A stretch of 38,740 nucleotides of DNA, taken from contig CAMAFR010000022.1 in the NCBI GenBank assembly GCA_945833835.1, positions 1 through 38,740 on the forward strand, read 5' to 3'. Of this stretch, positions 8,526 through 18,800 are shown one piece after another. Below the pieces are notes generated by a model. The model was not told the DNA's origin and searched no databases. It saw nothing but the letters and a program-made list of their open reading frames with translations. Position 1 is the first letter of the stretch. Each line of letters begins with the position of its first letter. Made by a program: the position numbers and the translations under genes. This DNA comes from an uncultured Bacteroides sp. Its GTDB lineage: Bacteria; Bacteroidota; Bacteroidia; Bacteroidales; Bacteroidaceae.

Positions 8526-10757
8526 TTATGGGGTTGTCAGGTTCACACGCACTTGCTTGCCGGCACGCACCGTCACCTTGCGTCGCCACCCCACAAAGGC
8601 ATTGTCGCCCAGCGGTCGGCTTGCCACCTCACCGTCTTCGGCCAACAAGGTGACCGTGGCATCGTAGGCCGTAGGGTTATAGAGCGTCAGTTGCAGACGT
8701 CCGCCCCGTCGTGACAATCCGGTCAGTGCCACATGGTCGAACACATACGCCTTTTCCAAGTCGGTACGCACATATACTCCCGGTATCTCCAAGGCCATGA
8801 GGGCACCGTTGGTTTCGTTCCATCCGGTCTTTCCGCCATCACCACGCGAGCCACGGCTGTCCGCATCGCAGTAAGTGAGCCGCTCGGTAATCTTCCCGTT
8901 CGGCTGCACCCCCTCGGCATGGGCATGAATGATGTCACGCAACAGGTCGGCATAGAGTTCATTGCCCGTGGCACGGTAGAGCTTGAACAGGGCATCGCCC
9001 GACTGGGTGCAGAATCCCGGTGCTCCGTGCTTGTTCTGCGTACTGGCCCATACGGCACCTGTCAGATTGGCTCCCAATTTTGCCAGCGGTGCATCGTCTG
9101 GCAAGCGGTAAGGGAAAGACACGGTCCATGTAGCACAAAGGTGGGCCAAATCAGCCGCCCGTTCCAGATAGACCGCTTCGCCCGTGGCCTCATAAAGGGT
9201 CATCAGCGATGTCATCAGAGCGACAGCGGTTTCCGAGTCGGCATTCTGCAGAATGTCGCCACAGCCCCCCGACGTAAAACCTACCAAAGCAAACTGTTGA
9301 TAATAAGTATCGGCGGCCAGGCGCGCCACTTCCAGATAGCGGGGTTCCTCGAAATAGGCTGCCGCCAACACCAATCCGCCCACTGCCATCGCTCCCCCGG
9401 TCGTGTTGTAGGCAGCCACCTTGCCGGTCTCCATGTCGAGATAGTTGCCCCAGGTGCCTTCTGCCTGCCATGTCCGTACAAAAGCATCGGCCAACAGACG
9501 TACCCGTTCTTCCCAGACCGGAGCGATGACAGCCGCTTTACCCTGCCGGCGCAGCAGCTGGAACTGCTTGACCATCCAGTACAGCAAATCGCCGTTGCGC
9601 CGGGTCAGTCCGATGCCGGGGTGCAGTTTCGCTCCGTCGCGGTAGAGCACCTCTCCATCACTGCCTACCACATCATAGTAGTAGCCGCTCGCACCATATC
9701 CGTGTTGCAGACCGAAATCAAAGGTGCGGCACACCCGTTCCAAGTGCAGGGCATCCCCCAACGCCAGCATGGGATAGGTATTCATCAGTCCGCCTATCCA
9801 TCCATACGACATCCAGTCGGCATTCTCCGGACAGTAGTATTGCCACTGCGAACCTTCATAATACCGTTCGTCGATGTTGCGCACCATGCGTTGCCACACT
9901 TCGCTCATCGGCATCAGCCGTCGCGGCTCCTGTACCACCGTGTGGAGTTTGCGCTCTTTCATGAAACGTGCCAGCAGACCGGGAACGCTTTCCGTAGAAA
10001 AGCGGACCTCATCCACCCGTATCACCAGACTGTCGCCGGGCTGCATGTTCAAACCACGGTCGGGGCTGGCGCTGAACCCGATAAATTCAGGCTTGCGCCC
10101 ACGTACGCCCGGAGCACCGATGACGAAGCTCGCCACACTGCGGTCTGCCGACTCTTCCACCATCAGCCCATGGTCGTACACCACTCCCTGTCGCTCCACT
10201 CCTTGATCGGTAAAGAGCAGCCTGCCTTGTTTCCGTTGCCGCTCATAGACCGCTATCACCGGAGTCGCCGCATTGCTGACGTTGACTTCCAGTCGGGAAA
10301 CCGCTCCAAACTCCGGCGAGAGTTGCGGAATGGGATTGGAGGTCAACGCCAGATCCGGACGGTAATAATCAGAAGCATCCAGCCCAGTAGCATACTCGCG
10401 GTTCACGATGCGCTGCCGGTTGCCGTTGTACACCACCGAGGGTATCATAACATAATTGTCACTACTCCAGCCATAACTGTCGAAAGCCACCGCCACCCCA
10501 GCCTCTTGCAGCGCACGTTTGGCTTTGAATACATACCGCTGTCCGCCCAACTCCGGGTCGGGCTCTACGCGGACCGTCCAATCGGCAGAAGCGGGCGTCA
10601 CTTCCTCGCACTTTACCAGTTCAGCTCCCTGATAGGTGCATCCCAACAACCTGACGGGCACCTCCGGCCGGCAGGTCTGCGGCAACCATTTCTGGGCATT
10701 GGCCGCCGATGCCATCACGGCCAGTCCTACGGCCATGAAAAATTGTTTGTTCATCAT
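8526..10757 (-). CDS. Secreted alpha/alpha-barrel protein, probable glycosidase
   Basis: Not assigned to a known family. It has 743 residues and a signal peptide cleaved near ASAANAQ. Residues 25-285 look like beta-sandwich. Residues 285-670 are helix-rich, with paired aromatic and Asp/Glu motifs (YYDVVGSDGEVLYRDGAKL, TGWNETNGALMALEIPG) as in (alpha/alpha)6 barrels of families such as GH88/GH105/GH154. Residues 675-743 form a small beta domain (LQLTLYNPTAYDATVTLL). Candidate catalytic acids cannot be fixed by eye. It begins MM (10757 or 10754) after a good GGAGGGAAG site, 21 bases from the upstream gene and 4 bases from the GH43-type gene, so it is operon-embedded. A hydrolase of an acidic or deoxy sugar is possible, but that is inference. 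Confidence 0.6.
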   Translation of the reverse strand: MMNKQFFMAVGLAVMASAANAQKWLPQTCRPEVPVRLLGCTYQGAELVKCEEVTPASADWTVRVEPDPELGGQRYVFKAKRALQEAGVAVAFDSYGWSSDNYVMIPSVVYNGNRQRIVNREYATGLDASDYYRPDLALTSNPIPQLSPEFGAVSRLEVNVSNAATPVIAVYERQRKQGRLLFTDQGVERQGVVYDHGLMVEESADRSVASFVIGAPGVRGRKPEFIGFSASPDRGLNMQPGDSLVIRVDEVRFSTESVPGLLARFMKERKLHTVVQEPRRLMPMSEVWQRMVRNIDERYYEGSQWQYYCPENADWMSYGWIGGLMNTYPMLALGDALHLERVCRTFDFGLQHGYGASGYYYDVVGSDGEVLYRDGAKLHPGIGLTRRNGDLLYWMVKQFQLLRRQGKAAVIAPVWEERVRLLADAFVRTWQAEGTWGNYLDMETGKVAAYNTTGGAMAVGGLVLAAAYFEEPRYLEVARLAADTYYQQFALVGFTSGGCGDILQNADSETAVALMTSLMTLYEATGEAVYLERAADLAHLCATWTVSFPYRLPDDAPLAKLGANLTGAVWASTQNKHGAPGFCTQSGDALFKLYRATGNELYADLLRDIIHAHAEGVQPNGKITERLTYCDADSRGSRGDGGKTGWNETNGALMALEIPGVYVRTDLEKAYVFDHVALTGLSRRGGRLQLTLYNPTAYDATVTLLAEDGEVASRPLGDNAFVGWRRKVTVRAGKQVRVNLTTP

Positions 10758-10778
10758 TTGTCTTCCCTCCTTATTGCA

Positions 10779-13016
10779 TTATTCTTTAATCACAAACCAC
10801 GTCTGACTGCGGGGCGGTATCGACACATCGAAAAAGGCGTTTCCGTAACGGTCTACCGTGAGTGTGCGGGGTGCCCCCTCCTGCTCGGAAACGACCGCCG
10901 ACCCGCGCAATCCGGTATAGTACAGGTTCACTTTCACGGTACGGCGAATGGACTCGTTCAAGGGATTATAGACCATAAGCAAACCTTTCTCCGCTCCGGT
11001 CGGATTGACGTGCAGCCAGGCATCATAATCCCTGCCATCCGGACGACGCACATGGATGATGTCCCCATCGAGCACTTCCCGATGTCTTTTATAGAAATCC
11101 ACCCAGCGGCGCACCAGTTCCTTGGTCTGCGGACTGTCGTACAACTGCGGACCACGGTAACAAGCCTGCACTCCGGCACCGAACAGGTTGGCCAGACGCT
11201 GGCCGTAATGGGGCAAGTGGTCTTTCAGCGGCTCGATGGTGGCCGCCTCTCCTCCTCCCTGGTATTCTACCAACGGGACGAACATCCACCCCATAGAAGG
11301 AGTCTTGTTCCACGTACCGTCGAAAATGTTCTGACGCTCGATGATTTCCTGCTGCGCCCGTGGCAGTGACCAGTTCACCTCACGGTAGCCCATACCCACC
11401 TTGTTGCTGCCGTTCAGGAAATACAAGTCGGGCACGTTCAGATAAATTCCCCTGCCACGACACCATTTGTAGAAGTCGGAAATGCGCTGGAACTGCATCC
11501 ATTGAGAGTCGTCCACGCCCCGGTGCCCCGGATGGGCCACCGAATAACACACATCACCGGGATAAGAACCGTCATGCTCCAGCACCGACAGCCCCGTCGT
11601 ATGGTAAAGATGGCGCAACTTGCGCATATACTCTTGCCCCCAACGGCTTTCCACACAAGGCGAATAGCCGAAACGAGGTTTCCGCCCTTCGGGCAATAGC
11701 ACATCGTTTTCCGCGTCAATATGCCGGCTGGCCAGCAATGAATAGCCCCCCAACGCTATATGACGTGACTGGGCATACGCCGCCAACCGTTTCATCCGTC
11801 CCATATTGGCCGGCGATTCGTCTTCGGCATCAAAGCCGCTGCCAAACGTCATGATGACCATCTCGAATCCCACGGCGGCACACTGGTCGATGGCTTTCTT
11901 CACCGCCATGTCATCCGACGTACGCACATGCATCAAGATGGGGTTCTCCGTCACCCACGGGGCAATGGAACGCATCATCCGCCTATAGGCCAACGATTTC
12001 CGTTCCCGGTCCCAACTGTCGTTGAGCAATTCCCATACCCGGAAACTGATAAATTCCTCTCCCGGCTTCAGACGCTGGTCAGGCCCTACTTTCGGAGCGA
12101 CCTCCAGCAGACACGGTGTTTCCAGCTCAACGTTGACCTGCGACCGGTAAAGCGTATCGGGCAGCCACGCCACACTGGAAGAATAGATGTAGTCCTCACT
12201 CATGCCACCAAAATTATAATCGGTATCTATCGTGATGTTCGGGTAATTCCATTGCCGGCGTTGGTCAACTGTACTTTCCGGCTCTACGGCTGCCAGCAAC
12301 TCGCTCTTGAAGGAGTTTACCGTCACCTCCTCGTTCGAACGGTTGACCACCGTCATCCATTTGCAGAAGACAGGCATATTGTCATACAGCTCATAGTGCA
12401 CTTCGACCTCCACTCCTGCCAACCGGTCGTAACGGCCAGCTTTCCCCTGTAGGGCAGCCAGTGCTGTCACGGCAGCAGGATCCAGCTGATAGGTAAATAT
12501 CAATTCCTTTCCGGGTACCGGCCACGGCATGTCTTTCGGCATCCATTCCAGCCGTTTCTTCCACGGGAAACGTTCCTTGACGGCTTCCACCCGATAGCTT
12601 ACGAACCGAAACGACAGGGAATCGGCATACAATTGGGGAATCCATTCCTTCAAGAGGTAGTTGTGAACGGGCTGCCCCAACAGGCCCCCGACATTGCAGC
12701 AAATGCCATCGAGCACCAACTGTGCTTCAGGACGGACCGAACGGACAAATGACGTGTTGCTATCCAATTCATCCAGAGCGACAGTCGCCACATTGGGAGT
12801 CACTGTAAAGGTGCGGCTCACCAGTCCGTTGGAGAACACCAAATAACCATCGGCATCCTGATAGACCTCCGCCTTGGCACGGTCTGTACCCAACAGCCAG
12901 TCATCGTGTACGGTCTGCACCTCTTTCTCGAATCTCGGCAACAACGTCTGGGCTACGGCAGAACAATGGGCAATACAGCCCACCAAACCTACAAACAAGT
13001 ATCTTCGTATATTCAT
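10779..13016 (-). CDS. Clan GH-D-like (GH36-type layout) putative glycosidase
   Basis: Secreted protein of 745 residues. ATG at 13016 follows an AGGAGGAAATC site and starts a signal peptide (cleaved near SAVAQ); the 19 codons upstream look untranslated. Domain layout is a large N-terminal beta-sandwich (about 30-330), a TIM-barrel (about 355-620, with MVIMTFGSGFD, IALGGYSLLASR and GLSVLEHDGSYPGD strands) and a C-terminal beta domain ending in SQTWFVIKE. This is the GH36/GH27/GH31-like plan, and Asp482 in EHDGSYPGD is the best nucleophile candidate. The usual GH36 KWDMNR motif is absent, so it is not an ordinary alpha-galactosidase. It lies 73 bases downstream of another orphan barrel enzyme, in the same operon. 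Confidence 0.6.
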   Translation of the reverse strand: MNIRRYLFVGLVGCIAHCSAVAQTLLPRFEKEVQTVHDDWLLGTDRAKAEVYQDADGYLVFSNGLVSRTFTVTPNVATVALDELDSNTSFVRSVRPEAQLVLDGICCNVGGLLGQPVHNYLLKEWIPQLYADSLSFRFVSYRVEAVKERFPWKKRLEWMPKDMPWPVPGKELIFTYQLDPAAVTALAALQGKAGRYDRLAGVEVEVHYELYDNMPVFCKWMTVVNRSNEEVTVNSFKSELLAAVEPESTVDQRRQWNYPNITIDTDYNFGGMSEDYIYSSSVAWLPDTLYRSQVNVELETPCLLEVAPKVGPDQRLKPGEEFISFRVWELLNDSWDRERKSLAYRRMMRSIAPWVTENPILMHVRTSDDMAVKKAIDQCAAVGFEMVIMTFGSGFDAEDESPANMGRMKRLAAYAQSRHIALGGYSLLASRHIDAENDVLLPEGRKPRFGYSPCVESRWGQEYMRKLRHLYHTTGLSVLEHDGSYPGDVCYSVAHPGHRGVDDSQWMQFQRISDFYKWCRGRGIYLNVPDLYFLNGSNKVGMGYREVNWSLPRAQQEIIERQNIFDGTWNKTPSMGWMFVPLVEYQGGGEAATIEPLKDHLPHYGQRLANLFGAGVQACYRGPQLYDSPQTKELVRRWVDFYKRHREVLDGDIIHVRRPDGRDYDAWLHVNPTGAEKGLLMVYNPLNESIRRTVKVNLYYTGLRGSAVVSEQEGAPRTLTVDRYGNAFFDVSIPPRSQTWFVIKE

Positions 13017-13089
13017 CTCTGATTTCCTCCTATGATACATATATAATAAGGTGTATTCCACTGAGAGTGACACGAGGTCCTTCTTTTAT

Positions 13090-15360
13090 TTATAACGGTG
13101 ACAGTCGGAAAGACTCCACCTTCTTGCCCCCTTCCAAGCGGTACAAAATCCAGGTATCGGCCTGCTCACCCTCCTCCAATGTCCAGTCTAAGGCAGGATT
13201 CATCAGCAGCTTCTTGATGCTACGTGGGAACACATTGGCCCGACGAGCAGCCTCCCACGTACGGATAGCCTTGAATATCTGCGTCTTTTGCGGACATCTC
13301 TCCACATCATCCTGATTGATGGTCAGGAAATACGTGGCACCGAAACCGACCGCTATCGCCTCGATATGCTCATACTGCGCCACGAACGATGTATCACGGA
13401 TGGCAAAATTGCCACCGAAAGACACCGGATAGAAGTTGGCATAGGTCACATCTCGCAGGTCCTTGCCCTGACTGGTCGTACTGCCCCACTCGCGGGTATC
13501 CACATCGTAGAGATTACGGCCACCACCCACATTCCACATGCTCTGGTAATGCCAGGAACCTTCGGACAAAGTAGCACCCGAGAAACGCAGGTACGGCACC
13601 CCCAACTGTCGGGCATGATCGAACATCACACGGAAGAAACGTTTGGCAGAATAATAGCCATGACCGTTGTTGAACAAGAATTCCTGACCGTCAAAATCGT
13701 ACATGGTCACTCCGCTCTTATGGGCTATCTCTGCATAGAGGCGGGCAATCTCATCCTGCAAGGCCATGTTGGGGATGATACCGTCATACCCGTAATTGAC
13801 CGTCACCTGTAATTTATAGACCGTGTCATTGGCGGCATGGGCGGCAGGTTGAGTCCCCCAATAGCCGCGCTTGACGTGCCGGAGCATATAAGGCTTCGTG
13901 TCAGAAACACCCATGTAATGAATCAGCTCCTTTCCTATCTTAATCATGTTCAGGTTCGGACAATGCCCCTCCCAACTGGCAATCTCGTTCATGTAGGTAG
14001 AATCATCTATCACAATCAGGGTATCGGTAGCCGAAATGTCATGCAGCAACACCCGTTTCTGCTGGTAGCACAGACTGTCACTCGGTATAGGGCTGGCGTC
14101 CTGCGTACCGGGAGCCAATGAGTTGGTGATGCATACCCTGCCAAGCATTCGTCCGGATGCCGCCGCCATATCGGCAAACTCCCGGTGCGACTTGTTGCCC
14201 GCCGCAAAGCGGAAAGGCTTCAAGCGGTGGTCAGGACCATCCAAATAGCCTTTGTTGCCACGGTCGGGACGCAAAAAGCCCTGATCATACGCATGAATGG
14301 CCGGCACGTCCAACTGATTGGCGTATGACAGGATGCTGTCATACTTGCCGCCTGCCGTCATGATGTCCGGCGCATAGGCCGAAGGGTCCTTCACCCATTT
14401 GCCGCCCACCGTGGGATAAGGCAACCCCTCAGACAGCACAATGTCTTGAATCACATCCATCAGTGCCGTACTGTCCGGACTTCCCCACAAGGCGACAGAC
14501 GACCCGATATAGTCCACTCCCGGCAAGGGCTCCACATCAATATGATTCGGCACATTGGCCTGCATATTGGGTATCAGCGAATAGAGCACCTGGCGCGGAT
14601 AGCTGCGGTCACGCGACTGATAGTTGAGATGGATACGTCCCAGGCTGTCTACCATCGCCGCATTCCCATACATGATGCGATAATACGGTGCCTTGTTGGC
14701 ATAGAAGGCCACATCACTGATGCCGTTTCCGCCCAAGGTAAACACCTGTCCTTCGTGAAGGCTGTCGGGCAAGGGGAACCGCCGGCTGTCAGGAGTGTGG
14801 ATGATATACTGGAAAGGAGCCGCATCCCCAGCAATGTCGGGAGTGCCACCCAATGTATTGTCGTCCAAAGCCAAGACCCCGATGCAGTAATTCACCGCAT
14901 CACTCGTATCCCGCGCCACCCCGATGATTTCTCCCATCAGATTGGTGATGGTCGTATAATAGGTTCCCCACTGAATGGCCGCGATGCCGGTACGGGGTTC
15001 CAGACTTTCTAATGTCATTTTAAGGTATTTGTCTTTCTGTTCCAACCCGACAGTTGCCACCGATCCGTTTTCATACTCCAACTTATACTGCCGCAGAACA
15101 CGGTTGTAGACGGCCCGCTGCGGATAATAATAGCATTGGCGGGATTCGTCATACAAGGACAACAAAGGAGAAGGGCGGTCGGCCGGACTAAAGTTTCGGT
15201 TTCCCCCTACCAAGTTTCGCAGCCCGACAATATAGCCGCGGCTGTCTACATCAATGCCCAGATAGGCTGTTTCGAAAGACTGCGATCCATTGGTGCGGCA
15301 TGCCAGCAACAGGACAGCCGCTACAAACAGAAAGAGCAGTTTGAACCCCATTTTTCTCAT
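13090..15360 (-). CDS. Barrel-type lipoprotein glycosidase with inserted domain
   Basis: Lipoprotein of 756 residues (start 15360, MRKMGFK; lipobox LLLAC, Cys21), first gene of the leftward PUL transcript. Starting at 15393 would place the ATG upstream of the predicted transcript start. An N-terminal beta-rich part (about 30-290) is followed by a barrel-like region with GVTMYDFDGQEFLF (Asp556/Asp558 candidate catalytic or metal residues) and YLRFSGATLSEGSWHYQ. Residues about 436-517 form an apparent insert whose pattern (ISATDTLIVIDD, IKIGKELIHYMGVS, VKRGYWGTQPAAHA) resembles a small beta domain seen in phage tail and surface proteins. No known GH family is matched from memory. Surface or periplasmic glycan cleavage is inferred from context only. 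Confidence 0.55.
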   Translation of the reverse strand: MRKMGFKLLFLFVAAVLLLACRTNGSQSFETAYLGIDVDSRGYIVGLRNLVGGNRNFSPADRPSPLLSLYDESRQCYYYPQRAVYNRVLRQYKLEYENGSVATVGLEQKDKYLKMTLESLEPRTGIAAIQWGTYYTTITNLMGEIIGVARDTSDAVNYCIGVLALDDNTLGGTPDIAGDAAPFQYIIHTPDSRRFPLPDSLHEGQVFTLGGNGISDVAFYANKAPYYRIMYGNAAMVDSLGRIHLNYQSRDRSYPRQVLYSLIPNMQANVPNHIDVEPLPGVDYIGSSVALWGSPDSTALMDVIQDIVLSEGLPYPTVGGKWVKDPSAYAPDIMTAGGKYDSILSYANQLDVPAIHAYDQGFLRPDRGNKGYLDGPDHRLKPFRFAAGNKSHREFADMAAASGRMLGRVCITNSLAPGTQDASPIPSDSLCYQQKRVLLHDISATDTLIVIDDSTYMNEIASWEGHCPNLNMIKIGKELIHYMGVSDTKPYMLRHVKRGYWGTQPAAHAANDTVYKLQVTVNYGYDGIIPNMALQDEIARLYAEIAHKSGVTMYDFDGQEFLFNNGHGYYSAKRFFRVMFDHARQLGVPYLRFSGATLSEGSWHYQSMWNVGGGRNLYDVDTREWGSTTSQGKDLRDVTYANFYPVSFGGNFAIRDTSFVAQYEHIEAIAVGFGATYFLTINQDDVERCPQKTQIFKAIRTWEAARRANVFPRSIKKLLMNPALDWTLEEGEQADTWILYRLEGGKKVESFRLSPL

Positions 15361-15390
15361 CAGAATAGCGTTGTTTAATGAATACTGGGA

Positions 15391-15398
15391 CAAAAGTA
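15391..15398 (-). promoter_or_regulatory. -7 box for the leftward PUL operon
   Basis: TACTTTTG on the minus strand matches TAnnTTTG. Transcription would begin near 15384, giving a leader of about 24 bases before ATG 15360. No good TTTG lies at the usual 19-21-base spacing; one occurs 12 bases upstream (15414-15411). Confidence 0.5.
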
Positions 15399-15482
15399 AC
15401 TTTTACACCGCAAAGAAAGGATGGACAATCTTCTGAAATAGATGGATTTTGTTACGAAGCCGCTGACGGCCTCCGGAAACTG

Positions 15483-15502
15483 GCGGTAGAAAGCGGGTAG
15501 AA
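15483..15502 (+). promoter_or_regulatory. Direct repeat, possible operator
   Basis: GCGGTAGAA (15483-15491) is followed one helical turn later by GCGGGTAGAA (15493-15502), midway between the two divergent -7 boxes. Such in-phase half-sites are typical of activator binding. The regulator is not in the window and the match may be chance. Confidence 0.25.
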
Positions 15503-15573
15503 CGTCTGCCAAAAAGATACTCAGTACCCTACATTTTTTTATGAATTTTCGATAGAATTTAAAAGAAAAGGAT

Positions 15574-15581
15574 TACCTTTG
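15574..15581 (+). promoter_or_regulatory. -7 box of the susCD promoter
   Basis: TACCTTTG matches TAnnTTTG exactly. The -33 element is poor (TTTC at 15547-15550, spacing 23), as expected of an activator-dependent PUL promoter. A start near 15588 would leave a leader of about 290 bases before susC. Confidence 0.5.
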
Positions 15582-15587
15582 TGTTGT

Positions 15588-15879
15588 GAAAAACAAAATG
15601 ATTCAACGAGTAACCTGTTAACCGCTATTATATAATAAGGAGAAAGTCCTTCTCGTACTGAGTCTATGCTTATTGCGACCTCACATATCCCTACATGGGA
15701 AGACTGTCTCCTTTTTAATAATAGAGGTGGACATAAACATAGAAGTCTAATGAGCAAAAACATGTTTCGCCCTTTCCAATCCCCGCCTTTTCTATGAAGG
15801 ATACGGATTGCCAGTCTTATATCCCCTACCGAATATAATTTTAACCCTAACCATTTTATAAACATTAATAGTAACATTT
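15588..15879 (+). promoter_or_regulatory. Long structured susC leader
   Basis: AAGGAGAAAGT (15637-15647) can pair with ACTGTCTCCTT (15703-15713), 10 of 11 positions, immediately before TTTTT (15712-15716). Alternatively GAGAA (15640-15644) pairs locally with TTCTC (15650-15654). These options exclude each other. A small hairpin TCCC/GGGA (15688-15700) sits in the loop. Two short frames start in the leader, 15598-15621 (7 codons) and 15666-15797 (43 codons, MLIATSHIPTWEDC...). Neither has a clear ribosome site. It may be an attenuator or a regulated UTR. Confidence 0.4.
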
Positions 15880-18800
15880 ATGTCAAAACGAGTAAAATCA
15901 GTCAGTATGATTATTGCTCTTATGGGGGCAGCCTCCATGGGCGCAGTTTATGCTGAAGCACTTCCGAACGCTGACGGTATCCAAATCGTCCAGCAAGCCG
16001 GAACTTGTACAGGTGTTGTGAAAGATGCAGCGGGTGAGACCATCATCGGTGCGTCAGTAGTCGTAAAGGGCACCACCAACGGTACTATTACCGGTCTGGA
16101 TGGCGACTTCTCTCTTTCCAACGTAAAGAAAGGTGATATTATCCAAATCTCTTTTGTAGGCTATATCACCCAGGAGATGACCTGGAACGGCCAGCCCATT
16201 AACGTCACTCTGAAAGATGACACCCAGAAACTGGATGAAGTGGTTGTTACGGCCTTGGGTATCAAGCGTCAATCACGCTCTTTGGGTTACTCTACCACAC
16301 AGGTGGAAGGTGACAAGTTCACGCTGGCTCGTGACCCGAACGTAGGTAATGCGCTTTCTGGTAAGATTGCCGGTGTAAGCGTTGCCGGTAATGCTACCGG
16401 TGGTGGTTCTTCACGTGTCATCATCCGTGGTAATGCCTCTCTGACCGGTAACAATATGCCGCTTTACGTCATCGACGGTGTTCCTTTTGATAACACCAAC
16501 CAGGGCTCAGGCGGTACTTGGGGTGGTACTGATATGGGTGATGGTTTGAACAACATTGCTGCCGATGATATCGAAAGCATTCAGGTATTGAAAGGTGCAG
16601 CCGCTTCTGCCTTGTACGGTTATCGCGGTGGTAACGGTGCCATCTTGATTACCACCAAGAGCGGTAAGAAAGGACAGCCGGTCAGTGTAGAAGTCAACAA
16701 CAACTTGACCTTCAACATGATTTATGACCAGCGCGATTTCCAGAAAGTTTTTGGTCAGGGAACTGACGGTAAGCGTCCGATGGATATCACAGCTGCCAAG
16801 GACTCTGAACAGAGCAACTGGGGTGATGTGTTGGATGGCGGCAAGGCTATCAACTTCCTGGGCAACGAATACAAATATGCTTACGTTGACAACTGGGATA
16901 ATTTCTACCGTACTGGCATCACTGAAGCCGCTTCTGTTTCAGTTTCGGGTTCTGACGAAAAGGTTTCCTTCCGTGTAGGTGCTACTTATAACAATGAAAA
17001 AGGTATCCTGCCCAATGCAGGCAACCGTCAGGTGGGCATCAACACCAACACTACCTACAACATCTTGAAGAACCTCTCGATGAACGTAACCGCCAACTAC
17101 ATTTTCGAGAAATTCAACGGTCGTTCTTCTTTGTCCGATGGTAATGGTAACACCAACGCTTCTTTGCTGTGGAGACCTAATGGCTTTGATATCCGCTGGA
17201 TGGAACGTGGGGATGCCACATGTGACTGGGGTACGACTACGGATGGTAAGGAAATGATTGGCGGTACCAACGTCTATTTCAACAACCCCTACTGGTTGCA
17301 GTACCGCAAGACAAACACGGCTAGACGTAACCGTCTGACAGGTGCCGTCAATTTGAAATGGGACATCACAGATTGGTTGTACATCCAGGGAGCTGTTCAG
17401 CGCGATGGTTATTCGTATGAAAACAAAACCGTACAGCCGGTAGGTGCAGCAGCTGACCCCTACGGCTTCATGTCACAGTTCGAGAAGAACTACGAAGAAA
17501 TGAACTACAACTTCCTGCTCGGTTACAATCAGGAATTCAACAAGATCTGGTCTGTTGGAGCAACCTTCGGTGGCAACAAGCAGATCAATAAGGTGAAAGG
17601 CTACTATCCTACGGATGGCGGTCGTCCGTTCATCTCAGACGGATTATGGTCTGTCAGCAACTTGGACCCGACAGATACCCGTGCCAAATATACTTATTCC
17701 GAATACCGTGTGAACTCTCTGTACTTCACAGCCGACTTCGGTTGGAAGAACCAGGTGTTCTTGAACATCACCGGCCGTAACGACTGGTTCTCTACGCTGG
17801 CCAAGGGCATGAACAGCTACTTCTACCCCTCTGTCACCGCATCGTGGGTGTTCACCGACACACTGAACCTCCCCGAATGGTTCAACTTCGGTAAGCTGCG
17901 CGCTTCTTGGGCCATGGCTTCTAACGGTACCAGCCCGTACCAAAACATGATGACTTACAAATTCCGTGACTTCAAGGTCAATGGCCAGTATTTGATAACA
18001 AAGAATAACGGAACATTACCTAATCCCGAACTGAAGCCGGTGGAAATCCAGGAAAAGGAAATCGGTTTGAACCTCTCGTTCTTCTCCAACCGGTTGAACT
18101 TTGATATGGCTTACTATATCAAGAACACCAAGGACGATATTGCCCAGGTTTCCATCTCCTCTACCAGTGGTTACAGCTCACGCATCATGAACATCGGTAA
18201 GATTAAGAACCAAGGTTTCGAATTCATGGTGGATGCCACTCCTGTCAAGACCAAGAACTTCTCTTGGAATACCACGTTCAACTTCTCGGTCAACGACTCT
18301 GAAGTACAGTACTTGGGTGATGGCGTAGAACGTCTGGCCATTGATGGAGCCACTTCACGTATGGGTTCGGTAGGTGTCTACAACGTAGTAGGCTCTGCTT
18401 ATGGCGAACTGATTGGTTACAAGTACAAACGTGATGCCAACGGCAACCTGTTGCTGAAGAACGGTCTGCCGCAGAACAACGGCGAACAAGTCAGCATCGG
18501 TAACGGTGTGTACAAGTACAATGGCGGTTGGAGCAACACCTTCAAGTACAAGAACTGGTCGCTCTCTATGTTGATTGACTACAAGTTCGGTGCCGACCTC
18601 TTCTCGGGATCTAACTATCAGGCCTACAGCAGCGGTTACCACAAGAACACCCTCATCGGACGTACTACCGACGCTCCGTTTGGTAAATTCATCTTCCCGG
18701 GCATTGATGAAACAACTGGCCAAGCCAATCAAGTGGCTGTAACAGCACAGAACTTCTACCAGGAAATCTGCAAGCAGAACATCGCCGAAGAATTTGTTTA

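Noticed and set aside
8733..11369. 878-codon plus-strand frame across two minus-strand genes
   Set aside because: It spans the alpha/alpha-barrel gene and part of the GH-D-like gene, both with signal peptides and ribosome sites. The antisense protein shows no coherent domain.
15539..15877. 112-codon minus-strand frame in the susC leader
   Set aside because: It covers the whole leader and promoter of susC antisense, with no ribosome site and no recognisable domain. It was considered as an antisense regulator transcript but no minus-strand promoter was found at its start.
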